From Paracoccus stylophorae (GTDB lineage Bacteria > Pseudomonadota > Alphaproteobacteria > Rhodobacterales > Rhodobacteraceae), in contig NZ_CP067134.1 in the NCBI RefSeq assembly GCF_028553765.1, positions 1,407,001 through 1,471,000 of the forward strand: a stretch of 64,000 nucleotides of DNA. The letters run 5' to 3'. This document shows, piece by piece, positions 53,498-63,580 of the stretch. The stretch's first letter is position 1. Every line of letters begins with the position of its first letter. The notes under the pieces were generated by a model. It ran no database searches. It was not told the origin of the DNA and worked only from the letters and a program-made list of their open reading frames with translations. Position numbers and translations under genes: made by a program.

Positions 53498-54064
53498 TCA
53501 GCGTTCCAGAACCAGCAGATCGCCCTCGAAACTGACGCGGGCGAAGGTCCGCAAATAGGACATGCCCAGAAGCGAGCCGCTCAGATCCGCGCCGATCACC
53601 CACGCCCGGACATTGCGGTCCACGATATCGCCGATGGCCAGTTCGTCGATGGTGACGGGGGCGGTCTCGACCTCGCCATTGGCGGTCATGGCCCGGCCGA
53701 TATAGGCCAACGAGTCGGGGTCGATCCCGATGCGGCGCGCGTCGGGCGGCGCCAGGGCGATGCTGGATGCGCCCGTATCCACCAGGAATCGCACATCGAC
53801 GCCGTTCAGCTGCGCGGTCAGATGGAAATGCCCGTCGCGGCCGACCGGAATCTCGATCCGTCCGCCCTGCACGATCTGCTGGCGCGTGCCGCCGTCCAGC
53901 CACAGATTGGCGGCAAAGATCGCGCCGGCGAAGATGACGACCCACAGCACCAGTTGCCGCAGCGCCTGACCCCCGCGGCCCGACAGCTCGAACAGCATCG
54001 CGCCGCCGATGACCACCAGCAGCAGGACGTAATAGGCAAGCTGCATCCCCTCGTCGCCGCCCAT
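53498..54064 (-). CDS. Retropepsin-like aspartic protease, membrane-anchored (TIGR02281 type)
   Basis: A 188-residue protein with two N-terminal membrane helices (about 9-25 and 38-55) and a periplasmic single-lobe aspartic protease domain. The catalytic motif is FLVDTGASSIAL (about 95) and the matching hydrophobic-glycine motif is GSLLGMSYL (about 163). It would dimerise to form the active site. Its ATG overlaps the MarC stop (TGATG). Substrate unknown. Confidence 0.88.
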   Translation of the reverse strand: MGGDEGMQLAYYVLLLVVIGGAMLFELSGRGGQALRQLVLWVVIFAGAIFAANLWLDGGTRQQIVQGGRIEIPVGRDGHFHLTAQLNGVDVRFLVDTGASSIALAPPDARRIGIDPDSLAYIGRAMTANGEVETAPVTIDELAIGDIVDRNVRAWVIGADLSGSLLGMSYLRTFARVSFEGDLLVLER

Positions 54065-54681
54065 CAGAACAGACCCGATCCCTTCAGCCCGTCGATGACG
54101 AACTGGACCGACAGCGCCGCAAGCAGCATCCCCAGAAGGCGGGTGACGACCATCGTCCCGGTCCGCCCCAGCACGCCCGCGATGGGCGTTGCCAGATGGA
54201 ACAGCACGATGGCGATGGCCAGCACCGACAGCATCACCAGATGGATCATCACCAGATGCGCCCAGCCCGGCTGCTGCCCGGCCAGCAGGATCATCGTGGC
54301 CAGCGACCCCGGCCCCGCCAGAAGCGGCGTGGCCAGCGGAAAGACCGACGGATCGTCGTCGACGGTGTCGTCATGGGCCTGCCCCTCGCGCCGCTCGGTC
54401 CGGCGTTCGAACAGCATGTCCAGCGCGGTCAGCAGCAACAGGATGCCGCCCGCGATCCGGAAGGCCGAGATCGAGATGCCGATGCCGTGCAGGATCGCCT
54501 CGCCGGCCAGCCCGAACAGGGTCAGCAGGATCGCGGCGATGACGACCGCGCGCAGCCCGATCCGGTTGCGCTGCACGGCCGTGCGACCGGGGGTCAGCGC
54601 GATGAAGATCGGCGCAAGGCCGATCGGGTCGATCACCACGAACAGCGTCACGAAGGCGGTGATATAGGGGGCCATGTCCAT
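54064..54681 (-). CDS. MarC family membrane protein
   Basis: A 205-residue protein with six helices. The MarC opening [26 protein letters not shown] and the later [22 protein letters not shown] are clear. Members were once linked to antibiotic resistance but that is not upheld; transport of amino acids or small compounds is suspected. Start 54681 is used because AAGGG precedes it; ATG 54675 is also possible. Confidence 0.88.
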   Translation of the reverse strand: MDMAPYITAFVTLFVVIDPIGLAPIFIALTPGRTAVQRNRIGLRAVVIAAILLTLFGLAGEAILHGIGISISAFRIAGGILLLLTALDMLFERRTERREGQAHDDTVDDDPSVFPLATPLLAGPGSLATMILLAGQQPGWAHLVMIHLVMLSVLAIAIVLFHLATPIAGVLGRTGTMVVTRLLGMLLAALSVQFVIDGLKGSGLF

Positions 54682-54838
54682 CCGGCCCTTATCGCCCGGT
54701 CCGCGGGCGCTGCCAAGACAAACGGCGGAAGCGGGCCGAAAACGCTTGCGTGATCGGACATTCGGGCTTTGCAATCCGCGCGGCGACGTCCTAAATCTGT
54801 CGCGCGGACGGTGGTTCCGTCCGGCAAGGGAGTTTCGC

Positions 54839-55078
54839 ATGCTGAACAATATCGGCCTTCCCGGCCTTCTTCTGATCGCAATCGTCGTGCTGGTCCTGTT
54901 CGGACGCGGCAAGATCTCGTCGCTGATGGGCGAGGTCGGCAAGGGCATCACCGCGTTCAAAAGGGGCGTCAAGGACGGCACCGAGGAAATCGAAAGCGCG
55001 GTCGACGACGACGACACGCGCAACGTGCCCGGCGAAAAGGCGCGCGACGTGACGCCGCACAGCACCGACCGCAGCTGA
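54839..55078 (+). CDS. tatA: Twin-arginine translocase subunit TatA
   Basis: A 79-residue protein with a short membrane helix (about 3-22, [20 protein letters not shown]), the F-G hinge and an amphipathic helix ([21 protein letters not shown]), then an acidic tail. It forms the pore for folded proteins. The start is supported by AAGGGAG eight bases upstream. First of tatA-tatB-tatC. Confidence 0.95.
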   Translation: MLNNIGLPGLLLIAIVVLVLFGRGKISSLMGEVGKGITAFKRGVKDGTEEIESAVDDDDTRNVPGEKARDVTPHSTDRS

Positions 55079-55100
55079 CCGGACAAGGGCGCCGCGCATC

Positions 55101-55664
55101 ATGTTGGATATCGGCTGGACCGAGCTGCTGCTGATCGGCATCGTGGCGCTGATCGTCGTCGGTCCCAAGGATCTGCCGCATCTGTTCCATGCGTTGGGCC
55201 GGTTCACCGCCAAGGCGCGCGGCATGGCGCGCGAATTCACCTCGGCGATGGAGGATGCGGCCAAGGGATCGGGGCTGGACGAGGCATCCAACAGCATCCG
55301 CGACCTGAAATCGCTGACCTCGAAGAAATCCCTGGGGCTGGATGCGCTGGACCGCGCCGCCGAGCGGTTCGAGAAATGGGACCCCAAGGTTCCTGACGCG
55401 CGCACCAAGCCGGTCAGGGACCCCGCCGCCCCGGCCAAGCCTGCCGCAGATGGAGAAACCCCGGCCAGCCCGACGCCCACCAGCCCGACCCCTGCCAGCA
55501 CGACGCCCGACAGTCAGACATCTTCCGGCGCGACGCCAGACGCCGGCGATGCGGCGGCGCTGCCGCAGGGTGCGGTGGGCGACGAGGCTGCGGTCGCGCC
55601 CGCATCGGCGCCGGGCACACGGCGTCTGCGCGCGGTGCGTCGCAGCGACATGAAGGACGATTGA
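55101..55664 (+). CDS. tatB: Twin-arginine translocase subunit TatB
   Basis: A 187-residue protein. The membrane helix with the TatB E-L-L-L start and G-P hinge ([20 protein letters not shown], then GPKDLPHL) is clear, followed by the amphipathic helix and a long Pro/Thr/Ala-rich tail (about 105-170). TatB receives the substrate with TatC. The tail is longer than in enterics, as is usual in this group. Confidence 0.94.
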   Translation: MLDIGWTELLLIGIVALIVVGPKDLPHLFHALGRFTAKARGMAREFTSAMEDAAKGSGLDEASNSIRDLKSLTSKKSLGLDALDRAAERFEKWDPKVPDARTKPVRDPAAPAKPAADGETPASPTPTSPTPASTTPDSQTSSGATPDAGDAAALPQGAVGDEAAVAPASAPGTRRLRAVRRSDMKDD

Positions 55665-55665
55665 A

Positions 55666-56550
55666 TTGGCCAGCCATATCCCCCAGGACGACGATCTCGA
55701 CGACAGCTCGGCCCCGCTGATCGAACATCTGGCGGAGCTGCGCACCCGGATCATCTGGTCGCTGCTGGCGTTCATCGTCGCGATGGTGCTGTGCTATACC
55801 GTCTGGAATCCGATCTACAATTTCCTGACCCGGCCGATCTGCCACGCGCTGGAACTGCGCGGGCAGGAATGCGGCCTGATCCTGCTGAAATTGCAGGAGG
55901 GTTTCTTCGTCGCCATCCGCATCTCGCTGCTTGGCGGCTTTGCGCTGGCCTTTCCGATCATCGCCTTCCAGATGTGGCGCTTCGTGGCGCCCGGCCTGTA
56001 TCGCAACGAGAAAAGCGCCTTTCTGCCGTTCCTGATCGCCTCGCCCGCGATGTTCTTTCTGGGCGCGGCCTTTGCCTATTACGTCATTCTGCCGATGGCC
56101 TATGATTTCTTCCTGGGCTTTCAGCAGGGTCCGCTGACGCTGCCCGACGACGGCACGGGGGCCGAGGCGCCGCCGGTGGACGATCCGATGGCCGCGATCG
56201 TCTTTCAGGGCTCGGTCGATGAATACCTGTCGCTGACGACCAAGTTCATCCTGGCGTTCGGCCTCAGCTTTCAGTTGCCGGTGCTGCTGACGCTGATGGG
56301 CAAGGCCGGGCTGGTCACGGCCGAGGGGCTGGCGTCGGTGCGCAAATACGCGGTCGTCGCGATCCTGATGCTGGCCGCTGTCGCCACCCCGCCCGACGTG
56401 GTCAGCCAGGTGGTGCTGTTCGTCGTGGTCTACGGCCTTTACGAGATTTCGATCCAGCTGGTCCGCCGCATCCAGAAACGCCGCGAGGCCGAGCTGCGGG
56501 CACAGGGGCTGTGGGTCGATGACGATGTCGAGGAAAAGGATGACCTATGA
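55666..56550 (+). CDS. tatC: Twin-arginine translocase subunit TatC
   Basis: A 294-residue membrane protein with six helices, the receptor for twin-arginine signal peptides. The N-terminal [19 protein letters not shown] is the family signature, with [11 protein letters not shown] and a conserved glutamate further on. The TTG start at 55666, one base after the tatB stop, is accepted because GAAGGA precedes it and no ATG lies before the conserved region. An insert of about 25 residues ([18 protein letters not shown]) sits in a periplasmic loop. Confidence 0.94.
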   Translation: MASHIPQDDDLDDSSAPLIEHLAELRTRIIWSLLAFIVAMVLCYTVWNPIYNFLTRPICHALELRGQECGLILLKLQEGFFVAIRISLLGGFALAFPIIAFQMWRFVAPGLYRNEKSAFLPFLIASPAMFFLGAAFAYYVILPMAYDFFLGFQQGPLTLPDDGTGAEAPPVDDPMAAIVFQGSVDEYLSLTTKFILAFGLSFQLPVLLTLMGKAGLVTAEGLASVRKYAVVAILMLAAVATPPDVVSQVVLFVVVYGLYEISIQLVRRIQKRREAELRAQGLWVDDDVEEKDDL

Positions 56551-57418
56551 CGCGCCGCGCATGAAGGACCGCGCTGATCCTGACGATGCGCTGGCCCGGA
56601 TCGCGGAGGCGCTGGAACGTCTGGCCCCGCCGCCCGCGCCGGTGCCCAGCTTTACCGAGGCCACGGCCTATGTCTGGCATCCCGATCCCGACCGCCTGCA
56701 CCCGGTCCGGTCCGTCAACCGCGTCGATCTGGTGCAGCTGATCGGCATCGACCGGGCCAGGGACACGCTGCTGACCAACACGCTGCAATTCGCGCGCGGA
56801 TACGGGGCCAACAACGCGCTTTTGTGGGGCGCGCGGGGGATGGGCAAATCCTCGCTGGTCAAGGCCGTGCATGCCGAGGCGGTGTCGCAGGGATTGCCGC
56901 TGGTTCTGGTCGAGATCGCGCGCGAGGATCTGGCTTCGGTCGGACGGCTGCTGGACATTCTGGGCCGCGCGACGGACCGGCGGTTCCTGCTGTTTGCCGA
57001 CGATCTGTCCTTCAGCCATGACGACACGCAGTACAAATCGCTCAAGGCGGTGCTGGACGGCGGCATCAGCGGCCGCCCGCCCAACGTGATCCTGTATGCC
57101 ACCTCGAACCGGCGCCACCTGATGCCGCGCGACATGATCGACAACGAACGCTCGACCGCGATCCAGCCCGGCGAGGCGGTCGAGGAGAAGGTGTCGTTGT
57201 CGGATCGCTTTGGCCTGTGGCTGGGATTTCATCCCTGCTCGCAGGATGAATATCTGGCGATGGTGCAGGGTTATTGCGCGGCCCACGATCTGGACATCCC
57301 GGCCGAGGAATTGCGCGCCCAAGCCATCGAGTGGCAGGCCACGCGCGGCGGCCGGTCGGGCCGCGTGGCGTGGCAGTTCTTTACCGATCTGGCCGGGCGG
57401 TACGGCATCGCGGTCTGA
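56540..57418 (+). CDS. DUF815 family ATPase
   Basis: A 292-residue AAA-like protein. Walker A is [14 protein letters not shown] (about 95-108) and Walker [11 protein letters not shown] (about 150-158), with sensor-like [12 protein letters not shown] (about 190). ATG 56540 overlaps the tatC end by 11 bases and follows GAGGAAAAGG; ATG 56561 is also possible. DUF815 ATPases often follow tatC in alphaproteobacteria, yet their role is unknown; a link to protein export or quality control is possible. Confidence 0.87.
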   Translation: MTYDAPRMKDRADPDDALARIAEALERLAPPPAPVPSFTEATAYVWHPDPDRLHPVRSVNRVDLVQLIGIDRARDTLLTNTLQFARGYGANNALLWGARGMGKSSLVKAVHAEAVSQGLPLVLVEIAREDLASVGRLLDILGRATDRRFLLFADDLSFSHDDTQYKSLKAVLDGGISGRPPNVILYATSNRRHLMPRDMIDNERSTAIQPGEAVEEKVSLSDRFGLWLGFHPCSQDEYLAMVQGYCAAHDLDIPAEELRAQAIEWQATRGGRSGRVAWQFFTDLAGRYGIAV

Positions 57419-57469
57419 ACCCCGACGCGCGGCTTGCCTTGCCGCACCGCGCGGGCTTTGATCGCGATC

Positions 57470-58744
57470 ATGACTCAGCGTGGCGCCACTCATGTCCTGA
57501 CCGGAACCCGGATCCGCGAACGCCGTCTGGCGCTGTCGCGGCGGCAGGCCGATGTCGCGCGCGCGGCCGGGATCTCGCCGGCCTATCTGAACCTGATCGA
57601 ACATAACCGCCGGCCCGTGGGCACCGATCTGGTCCGGCGTCTGGCCGAGGTGCTTGAGGTTCCGTCCGAGGAACTGGCCGAGGGCCGCGAAGAGGCGCGC
57701 ATCGCCGCGCTGCGCGAGGCCGCGGCCCGGCTGCCGCAGGCCGCGCCCGGACCGCCGCCCGAACTTGACCAGGCACCGGAATTTCTGGCCCGCTTTCCGG
57801 GCTGGGCCGAGGCGCTGATCGCGCTGTCGCGGCGGTCCGAGGCGCTGGAACGGCAACTGGTGACGCTGTCAGACCGGATGCGGCAGGACCCCTATCTGCT
57901 GACCACGCTGCACGAAATCCTGTCGGCGGTGACCTCGGTCCGCTCGACCGCGTCGATTTTGGCCGAGGAACGCGACATCCCCGATGACTGGCGGGGCCGG
58001 TTTCACGGCAATCTGGATCAGGACAGCCAGCGCCTGTCGGCCACCGCGCAGGCGCTTGTCGCTTATCTGGACAGTTTCGAGGCCGAAGACCCGATCTTCA
58101 CCCCCCAGGAAGAGGTCGAGGCGTGGATCGCCGCCGGCGCGCCGCCCATCGACGAGGCCGGCGATCTGGCCTCGGACGCGGCGCGGCTGCTGGCCGGCGC
58201 GCATCTGGCCCGGATCGAGGAAGACCGTGCCCGTCTGCCGGATGCGGACTTGACCGCCGCGTCGGCCGCGACGTCCGATCCGATGCAGATGGCCGCCGGT
58301 CTGGGCCAGCCGCTGGATCTGGTCATGCGGCGACTGGCGCAGCTGCGCCCGCCGGGGTTTCAGCGTGCGGGCCTGCTGGTCTGCGACGGCTCCGGCGCGC
58401 TGACGCTGCGGCGGCCGGCGCCGGGCTTTCCGCTGCCGCGCCCCGGCGATGCCTGTCCGCTGTGGCCGCTGTATCAGGCGCTGGCCGCGCCCCAGACCGC
58501 GATGTCGCATGTCGTCGTCGCACCGGAAGGGCGGCGGTTCGCCACGCTCAGCTTTGCCACGCGCAGCCAGCCCGGCGGGACGGCGGGGCCGGTTCTCAGC
58601 CGGGCGCAGATGCTGATCCTGCCGGCCGACGGCGCGCCCTCCGGGGTGGCGGTGCCCGAAATCGCCATCGGCCCGTCCTGCCGCATCTGTCCCCGCACCG
58701 ATTGCGCGGCGCGGCGCGAACCCTCGATCCTGCTGGCACGCTAG
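57470..58744 (+). CDS. ScfR-type transcriptional regulator (XRE HTH, DUF2083)
   Basis: A 424-residue regulator. The N-terminal HTH_3 (about 10-65) has TGTRIRERRLALSRRQADVARAAGISPAY. A long middle helical region follows, and the C-terminal DUF2083 domain (about 300-420) ends with CRICPRTDCAARREPSIL, a cysteine-rich signature of short-chain fatty acyl-CoA regulators such as RamB/PrpR/MccR. In the usual order an IrrE-like DUF955 domain lies in the middle; here the HExxH peptidase motif is not seen. It may sense an acyl-CoA. It is transcribed alone. Confidence 0.85.
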   Translation: MTQRGATHVLTGTRIRERRLALSRRQADVARAAGISPAYLNLIEHNRRPVGTDLVRRLAEVLEVPSEELAEGREEARIAALREAAARLPQAAPGPPPELDQAPEFLARFPGWAEALIALSRRSEALERQLVTLSDRMRQDPYLLTTLHEILSAVTSVRSTASILAEERDIPDDWRGRFHGNLDQDSQRLSATAQALVAYLDSFEAEDPIFTPQEEVEAWIAAGAPPIDEAGDLASDAARLLAGAHLARIEEDRARLPDADLTAASAATSDPMQMAAGLGQPLDLVMRRLAQLRPPGFQRAGLLVCDGSGALTLRRPAPGFPLPRPGDACPLWPLYQALAAPQTAMSHVVVAPEGRRFATLSFATRSQPGGTAGPVLSRAQMLILPADGAPSGVAVPEIAIGPSCRICPRTDCAARREPSILLAR

Positions 58745-58844
58745 CGGGCGGTGCCGCGCGACGGGGCAATGTTTCTTTGACAGCCACGCCGAATCCGGCA
58801 CATCATCCATGTCAATCCGCAAAGGGGGGAGGCGGGGCAGGACG

Positions 58845-59201
58845 ATGCTGGACATCCTGATGATCGAGGACGAACCGAACATCGCCGAGGCCGTGCGCTT
58901 CATCCTCGGCCGCGACGGCTGGAACCTGTCGCTGCACGCCGACGGTCAGGGCGGGATCGAGGCGATCCGCCGCCATCGTCCGCGGCTGGTGATCCTTGAT
59001 CTGATGCTGCCGCACCGGTCCGGCGCCGAGATCCTGGCCGATCTGCGGCAAGAGGACGATGCCGGGCTGGCCGCGACGCCGGTCCTGATGCTGACCGCGC
59101 GCGGGCAGACGACCGACGGCGCGGCGCAGGCGGATGCGGTGCTGGCCAAGCCGTTTGCCAATGACGAACTGCGCGCGGTCGTGCGCCGGATGCTGGCGTG
59201 A
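58845..59201 (+). CDS. Single-domain response regulator
   Basis: A 118-residue receiver. The acidic pair is in MIEDEPNIAEAV, the phospho-acceptor aspartate in LVILDLMLPHRSG (about 52), the threonine in VLMLTARGQ and the lysine in VLAKPF. There is no output domain, so it signals by protein contact, as CheY does. The start at 58845 is used because the fold begins there. The kinase two genes on is its likely partner. Confidence 0.92.
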   Translation: MLDILMIEDEPNIAEAVRFILGRDGWNLSLHADGQGGIEAIRRHRPRLVILDLMLPHRSGAEILADLRQEDDAGLAATPVLMLTARGQTTDGAAQADAVLAKPFANDELRAVVRRMLA

Positions 59202-59260
59202 GGCAGATGCCCGCGCGGCGGGGCGTGGCGTTGGGAATCAATGCGGCAAGGAGGCACCTG

Positions 59261-59572
59261 ATGGCCCAACAGCCGCTGTTTCTGGAACGCGCGTCCTTTC
59301 GCCGCCGGCGTCTTGGCGATGCCGCCCGCGTCCTGCCGGTCGCCGCGCTTCTGGCCGTGCTGCTGCCGGTCTGGTGGATCCCGGCCGAGGTCAGCTTTGC
59401 CGCCGGTGCGGCGTGGTTCTTTGGGCTTTGGGCATTGCTGATCGTCGCGATCTGGGCCTTGCACCGCGCCCTTCTGCGCGCCGAGGCGGCCACCGCGCGG
59501 GCCGAGGCGCAGGCGGCCGAGGCAGGCGCCGCCCCCGCCGCCGCGCCGGAGGGGCGCGACGATGCCGTTTAG
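59261..59572 (+). CDS. Small two-helix membrane protein between receiver and kinase genes
   Basis: A 103-residue protein with two membrane helices (about 22-42 and 47-70), then an Ala/Glu-rich cytoplasmic coil. ATG 59261 has an ideal AAGGAGG six bases upstream, whereas the GTG at 59198 would give an unsupported leader. Its end overlaps the kinase start by 11 bases. In related sodium/solute symporters a small partner (DUF4212) precedes the large protein; this could be a comparable partner. Confidence 0.8.
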   Translation: MAQQPLFLERASFRRRRLGDAARVLPVAALLAVLLPVWWIPAEVSFAAGAAWFFGLWALLIVAIWALHRALLRAEAATARAEAQAAEAGAAPAAAPEGRDDAV

Positions 59573-62234
59573 GGCGCTGGTCGCGGGCTGCATCGCCTAT
59601 GCGGTGCTGATGTTCGCGGTCGCCTATGCGGCCGACCGCGCGGCCGCGCGGGGGCGCGTGCGCTGGCTGGATCATCCGCTGATCTATACGCTGTCGCTGT
59701 CGGTCTATTGCTCGGCCTGGACGTTTTACGGCGCGGTCGGTTATGCGACCCGGTCCGGGCTGGAATTCGCGACGATCTATCTGGGACCGACGGTCGTGTT
59801 CGCGGGCGCGTGGTGGCTGCTGCGCCGGCTGGTGCGGCTGGCGCGGATGCATCACGTGACCTCGATCGCGGATCTGATCTCGGCCCGGTTCGGCAAGTCG
59901 AACCCGCTGGCCGCGCTGATCACCCTGATCTCGGTCATCGCGGCCACGCCCTATATCGCGCTGCAACTGCAATCGGTCAGCCTGTCCTTTCAGGTCTTCG
60001 CGACCGAGGCCGCCGATGGCGCCGCGTTGCAGGCCGGGTCGGGCGCCACCGCGCTTGGCGTGGCGGCGGGGCTGGCGCTGTTCACGATCCTGTTCGGCAC
60101 CCGCAACCTGGCGGCGGACGAACGTCACCACGGCGTCGTCACCGCCATCGCGCTTGAGGCGGTGGTCAAGCTGCTGGCCTTTCTGGCGTTGGGCGTGTTC
60201 GTCGTCTGGGGGCTGGCCGACGGGCCGGCCGACATGCTGGCGCGGATCGCGCGCTCGGCCGAGGACCCGGCCATCGCCGAAGGCTGGCGGTTGCGTCCCG
60301 ACCGCTGGACCGCGCTGATCGTCGTGTCTGGCGCGGCCGTCGTCACCCTGCCGCGCATGTTCCAGGTGATGGTCGTCGAGGCGGCGGACGCGCAGCGCCT
60401 GCACGTCGCGGGCTGGGCGTTTCCGGCCTATCTGTTCGCCATGTCGCTGTTCGTGCTGCCGATCGCGGTGATGGGCCGCGAGTTGCTGCCCGCCGACGCC
60501 AACCCCGATTTGTTCGTGCTGACGCTGCCTGCATCTGCCGATCAGGGTTTGCTTGCATTTCTGGTGTTTCTGGGCGGTTTCTCAGCCGCCACATCAATGG
60601 TCGTGGTCTGCGCCATCGCGCTGTCCACGATGATCTCGAACCACTGGATCGTGCCGGGTTGGCTGGCGCTGCGGCGGCGACCGTCGGGCGAAGAGACCGA
60701 GAATCTGCGCGGCTTCGTGCTGAACGCGCGCCGGCTGTCGATCCTGGCCGTGGTCGGCGCGGGATGGGTGTATCACGAGGCATCGGGGGGCGCGGCGGCG
60801 CTGGCCTCGATGGGGCTGGTGGCGTTCACGGGCATGGCGCAGGTGCTGCCGGCGATGCTGGGCGGGCTGTTGTGGCGCGGCGCCAATCGCGGCGGCGCGT
60901 ATGCCGGGTTCGGGGCGGGGTTCGCCTTGTGGATGATCCTGATCTTCCTGCCCTCCATCGGCGTCGGGAACCCGCCCACTGTGTCGCCGCAGGTGGATTC
61001 GCTGGCTTTCAGCATTTTCGTATCCTTGACCGCCAATACGCTGATCTTCATAGGATTTTCGATCTTTGCCTTTCCCGACCCGGTCGAACGTCTTCAAGGC
61101 CTGACCTTCGTCAGCGCGGTCGAGCCGATCCGCCACAGCCGCACCATGCGGGGCGAGGATCGGGCCGAACCCCTGCTGGCCATGACCCGCCGCGTCTGGG
61201 GCAGCGACGCGGCGCTGCGCTTTTTCCAGGCCGAGGCTGCGGCGCAGGGGAAATCCGGGTATCTGCCCGATCTGACGATGGATTTCGTGACCCGGCTGGA
61301 ACGCCGGCTTGCCGGTTCCATTGGCGCGGCCACGGCCCATGCGATGGTCGAACGGGTCGCGGGGGGCGGGGCGCTGACCGTGTCGGACCTGTTGCAGGTC
61401 GCCGACGAGGCGCAGCGCGCCAAGCAAGAGGCGCAGCGCCTGGAATCCGCCACGACCGAACTGGCCCGCACCGCCACGCAGCTGCGCGAGGCGAATGACA
61501 AGCTGACCGCGCTGTCGGTGCAGAAGGACGCGTTTCTCAGCCAGATCAGCCATGAATTGCGCACGCCCATGACCTCGGTCCGCGCGTTCTCCGAGATTCT
61601 GATGACGCCGGATCTGTCGGAACAGGATCGCGCGCGGTTCGCCGGCATCATCGCGACCGAGGCGGGCCGGCTGACCCGGTTGCTGGACGATCTGCTGGAC
61701 CTGTCCGTGCTGGAAAGCGGGCGCGCGCAGCTGAGCGTGTCGGTGGCCAATCTTCACGACCTGATTTCGCGCGCGCTGGACGCGGCCTCTGCCACCCGGC
61801 CGGAACGGGTCTTCACCATAGACCGCGACATGCCGGCCGAACATGTCCCGGTGATGACCGATACCGACCGGCTGTTGCAGGTCCTGATCAACGTGATCAC
61901 CAATTCGCGCAAATACTGCGACGCAGCCCGTCCGGCCCTGAAGATCCGTGTGCAGCGACCGGCCTCGGGCGGCGCGCAGATCGACATCATCGACAACGGC
62001 AGCGGGATCGAGGGGTCGCGGCAGGCGCTGATCTTCGAGAAATTCTCGCGCCTGAACGATCCGTCCCGCGCGGGCGGCGCCGGGCTGGGCCTGGCCATCT
62101 GCCGCGAGATCATGGAGGTTCTGGGCGGCGGCATCACCTATCTGCCGGGTCAGGGCGGGGCGGCATTCCGCATCACCCTGCCGCGCAGACCGCCCGCCGG
62201 GGCCGCCGTCGCGCAGGATCAGGCGCAGCCGTAA
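59562..62234 (+). CDS. Transporter-fused sensor histidine kinase (SSS domain + HisKA/HATPase)
   Basis: An 890-residue inner-membrane protein. Residues about 1-520 form a sodium:solute symporter-like domain with about 13 helices (LSVYCSAWTFYGAVGYATRSG is the family opening). A linker coil (about 600-640) leads to the H box QISHELRTPMTSVRAF (about 663), N box NVITNSRKYC, G1 DNGSGIEG and G2 GAGLGLAICREIM. This is the CbrA/CrbS type, which may couple solute uptake or sensing to signalling. No PAS domain is obvious. The receiver two genes upstream is the likely target. Confidence 0.92.
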   Translation: MPFRALVAGCIAYAVLMFAVAYAADRAAARGRVRWLDHPLIYTLSLSVYCSAWTFYGAVGYATRSGLEFATIYLGPTVVFAGAWWLLRRLVRLARMHHVTSIADLISARFGKSNPLAALITLISVIAATPYIALQLQSVSLSFQVFATEAADGAALQAGSGATALGVAAGLALFTILFGTRNLAADERHHGVVTAIALEAVVKLLAFLALGVFVVWGLADGPADMLARIARSAEDPAIAEGWRLRPDRWTALIVVSGAAVVTLPRMFQVMVVEAADAQRLHVAGWAFPAYLFAMSLFVLPIAVMGRELLPADANPDLFVLTLPASADQGLLAFLVFLGGFSAATSMVVVCAIALSTMISNHWIVPGWLALRRRPSGEETENLRGFVLNARRLSILAVVGAGWVYHEASGGAAALASMGLVAFTGMAQVLPAMLGGLLWRGANRGGAYAGFGAGFALWMILIFLPSIGVGNPPTVSPQVDSLAFSIFVSLTANTLIFIGFSIFAFPDPVERLQGLTFVSAVEPIRHSRTMRGEDRAEPLLAMTRRVWGSDAALRFFQAEAAAQGKSGYLPDLTMDFVTRLERRLAGSIGAATAHAMVERVAGGGALTVSDLLQVADEAQRAKQEAQRLESATTELARTATQLREANDKLTALSVQKDAFLSQISHELRTPMTSVRAFSEILMTPDLSEQDRARFAGIIATEAGRLTRLLDDLLDLSVLESGRAQLSVSVANLHDLISRALDAASATRPERVFTIDRDMPAEHVPVMTDTDRLLQVLINVITNSRKYCDAARPALKIRVQRPASGGAQIDIIDNGSGIEGSRQALIFEKFSRLNDPSRAGGAGLGLAICREIMEVLGGGITYLPGQGGAAFRITLPRRPPAGAAVAQDQAQP

Positions 62235-62293
62235 GGGTTTCGTAAACCTGTCTTTGCCAGATTGGTCCGCGCAGAAGGCGATTCGGATCGGGC

Positions 62294-63454
62294 ATGGCAC
62301 AGGACGGCACAGCGGCGGCAGGCAGGGACACAGGGCCGGGGGGCGGCGTGCTGCGCCGGATGCTTGCCGCACGCCGTGAGGATCGGGACAGGCAGGGCCG
62401 CGCGCCGCAGATGCCGCAACCGGTGCCGCCGACGCCCGCGCGTGCGGCGGCGACCGCCGTGGGGCGGGCCGCCGACCGCCTGTACGGGCTTGGCGTGCAG
62501 CCCATTTCGGTCACGCCGGGGGCGCTGACGCTGGCGGAGCTGCCCGAACTTCTGCCCGCACCGGCGCTGCTGGTGGTGTTGCAGGGGCAGGGCGATCTGG
62601 TGGGCGCGATGGCCCTGTGTCCGCAGGCCGTGACCGCGCTGATCGAGATCCAGACCCTGGGCCGGATCACCGCCCGCCCGGTCGAGGCGCGCCGCCCGAC
62701 GCGCAGCGACGCGATGCTGTGCGCCGATTTCATCAACGCGCTGATGTCCGAACTGGCGTCCGAGATGGCCGGCCTCGACGGGTTCGAGGGGATCGCGGGA
62801 TACCGCTATGCCAGCTATCTGGACGACCCGCGGCCCCTTGCGCTGATGCTGGAGGACAGGCCCTATCGCAGTCTGTGCTTCAAGCTTCGTCTGGGCGGGG
62901 CAGAGACGCGCGAGGCCGCGATCTTCCTTGCCCTGCCGCAGCCTTCGGCGCCCGAACGGACGGTGCCGGCCAGCCGCGACCCGGATGCGGGGCGCACGGA
63001 AGCGCCTGCCGCCGCAACCGCGCAACCGCCCGCGCCGGACGTGCAAGCGGTCGCACTGGGCGCGACGGTCGGCGATGCGCCGGTCGATCTGGTCGGCGTG
63101 CTGTGCCGCCGCCGCATCACGCTTGGCGAACTTCGCGGCTTGGTGGACGGCAAGCTGCTGCATCTGCCCCGCGTCAGCCTGTCCGAGGCCCGGATCGAGA
63201 CGCCGGGCGGGCAGTTGCTGGCCGTGGGCAAGTTCGGCGAGGCCGAGGGTTGTCACGCGATCCGCCTGCGCGACCCTGCCGCGCCGGTGTCGCAGACTGC
63301 GCCATCCGGACCGGCGGCCACCGCCGCGCCGCCCCCACCGCCGACCGGACCAACGACCGGACCCGAGCCGCCGATGGACGATCTTGATGGGCCGGACTTG
63401 TTCAGACATGATGACCCGCATGAGGGCGCCGGACGCGACGGGACGGCGCCCTGA
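62294..63454 (+). CDS. FliM/FliN-type (SpoA domain) flagellar motor switch protein, isolated gene
   Basis: A 386-residue protein. An N-terminal basic helix (LRRMLAARREDRDRQGR) is followed by a region resembling the FliM middle domain (about 55-210), then a SpoA/FliMN domain (about 255-330) with LRGLVDGKLLHLPRVSLSEA, and a Pro-rich tail. FliM forms the rotor C-ring that CheY contacts. No other flagellar gene is in the window, so it may belong to a scattered motility set or have another role. Confidence 0.8.
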   Translation: MAQDGTAAAGRDTGPGGGVLRRMLAARREDRDRQGRAPQMPQPVPPTPARAAATAVGRAADRLYGLGVQPISVTPGALTLAELPELLPAPALLVVLQGQGDLVGAMALCPQAVTALIEIQTLGRITARPVEARRPTRSDAMLCADFINALMSELASEMAGLDGFEGIAGYRYASYLDDPRPLALMLEDRPYRSLCFKLRLGGAETREAAIFLALPQPSAPERTVPASRDPDAGRTEAPAAATAQPPAPDVQAVALGATVGDAPVDLVGVLCRRRITLGELRGLVDGKLLHLPRVSLSEARIETPGGQLLAVGKFGEAEGCHAIRLRDPAAPVSQTAPSGPAATAAPPPPPTGPTTGPEPPMDDLDGPDLFRHDDPHEGAGRDGTAP

Positions 63455-63580
63455 TCGGCCCCACAGTGTCAAAAGCGTCGCACCCCACCGGGCAGAGGCG
63501 CTTTTCCCTTGAAATCGCCGGCTTTGAGACGCATCTAACCACCGTCCCGAATCCTGCGGGGCGATTGCAACGGAGTGACC

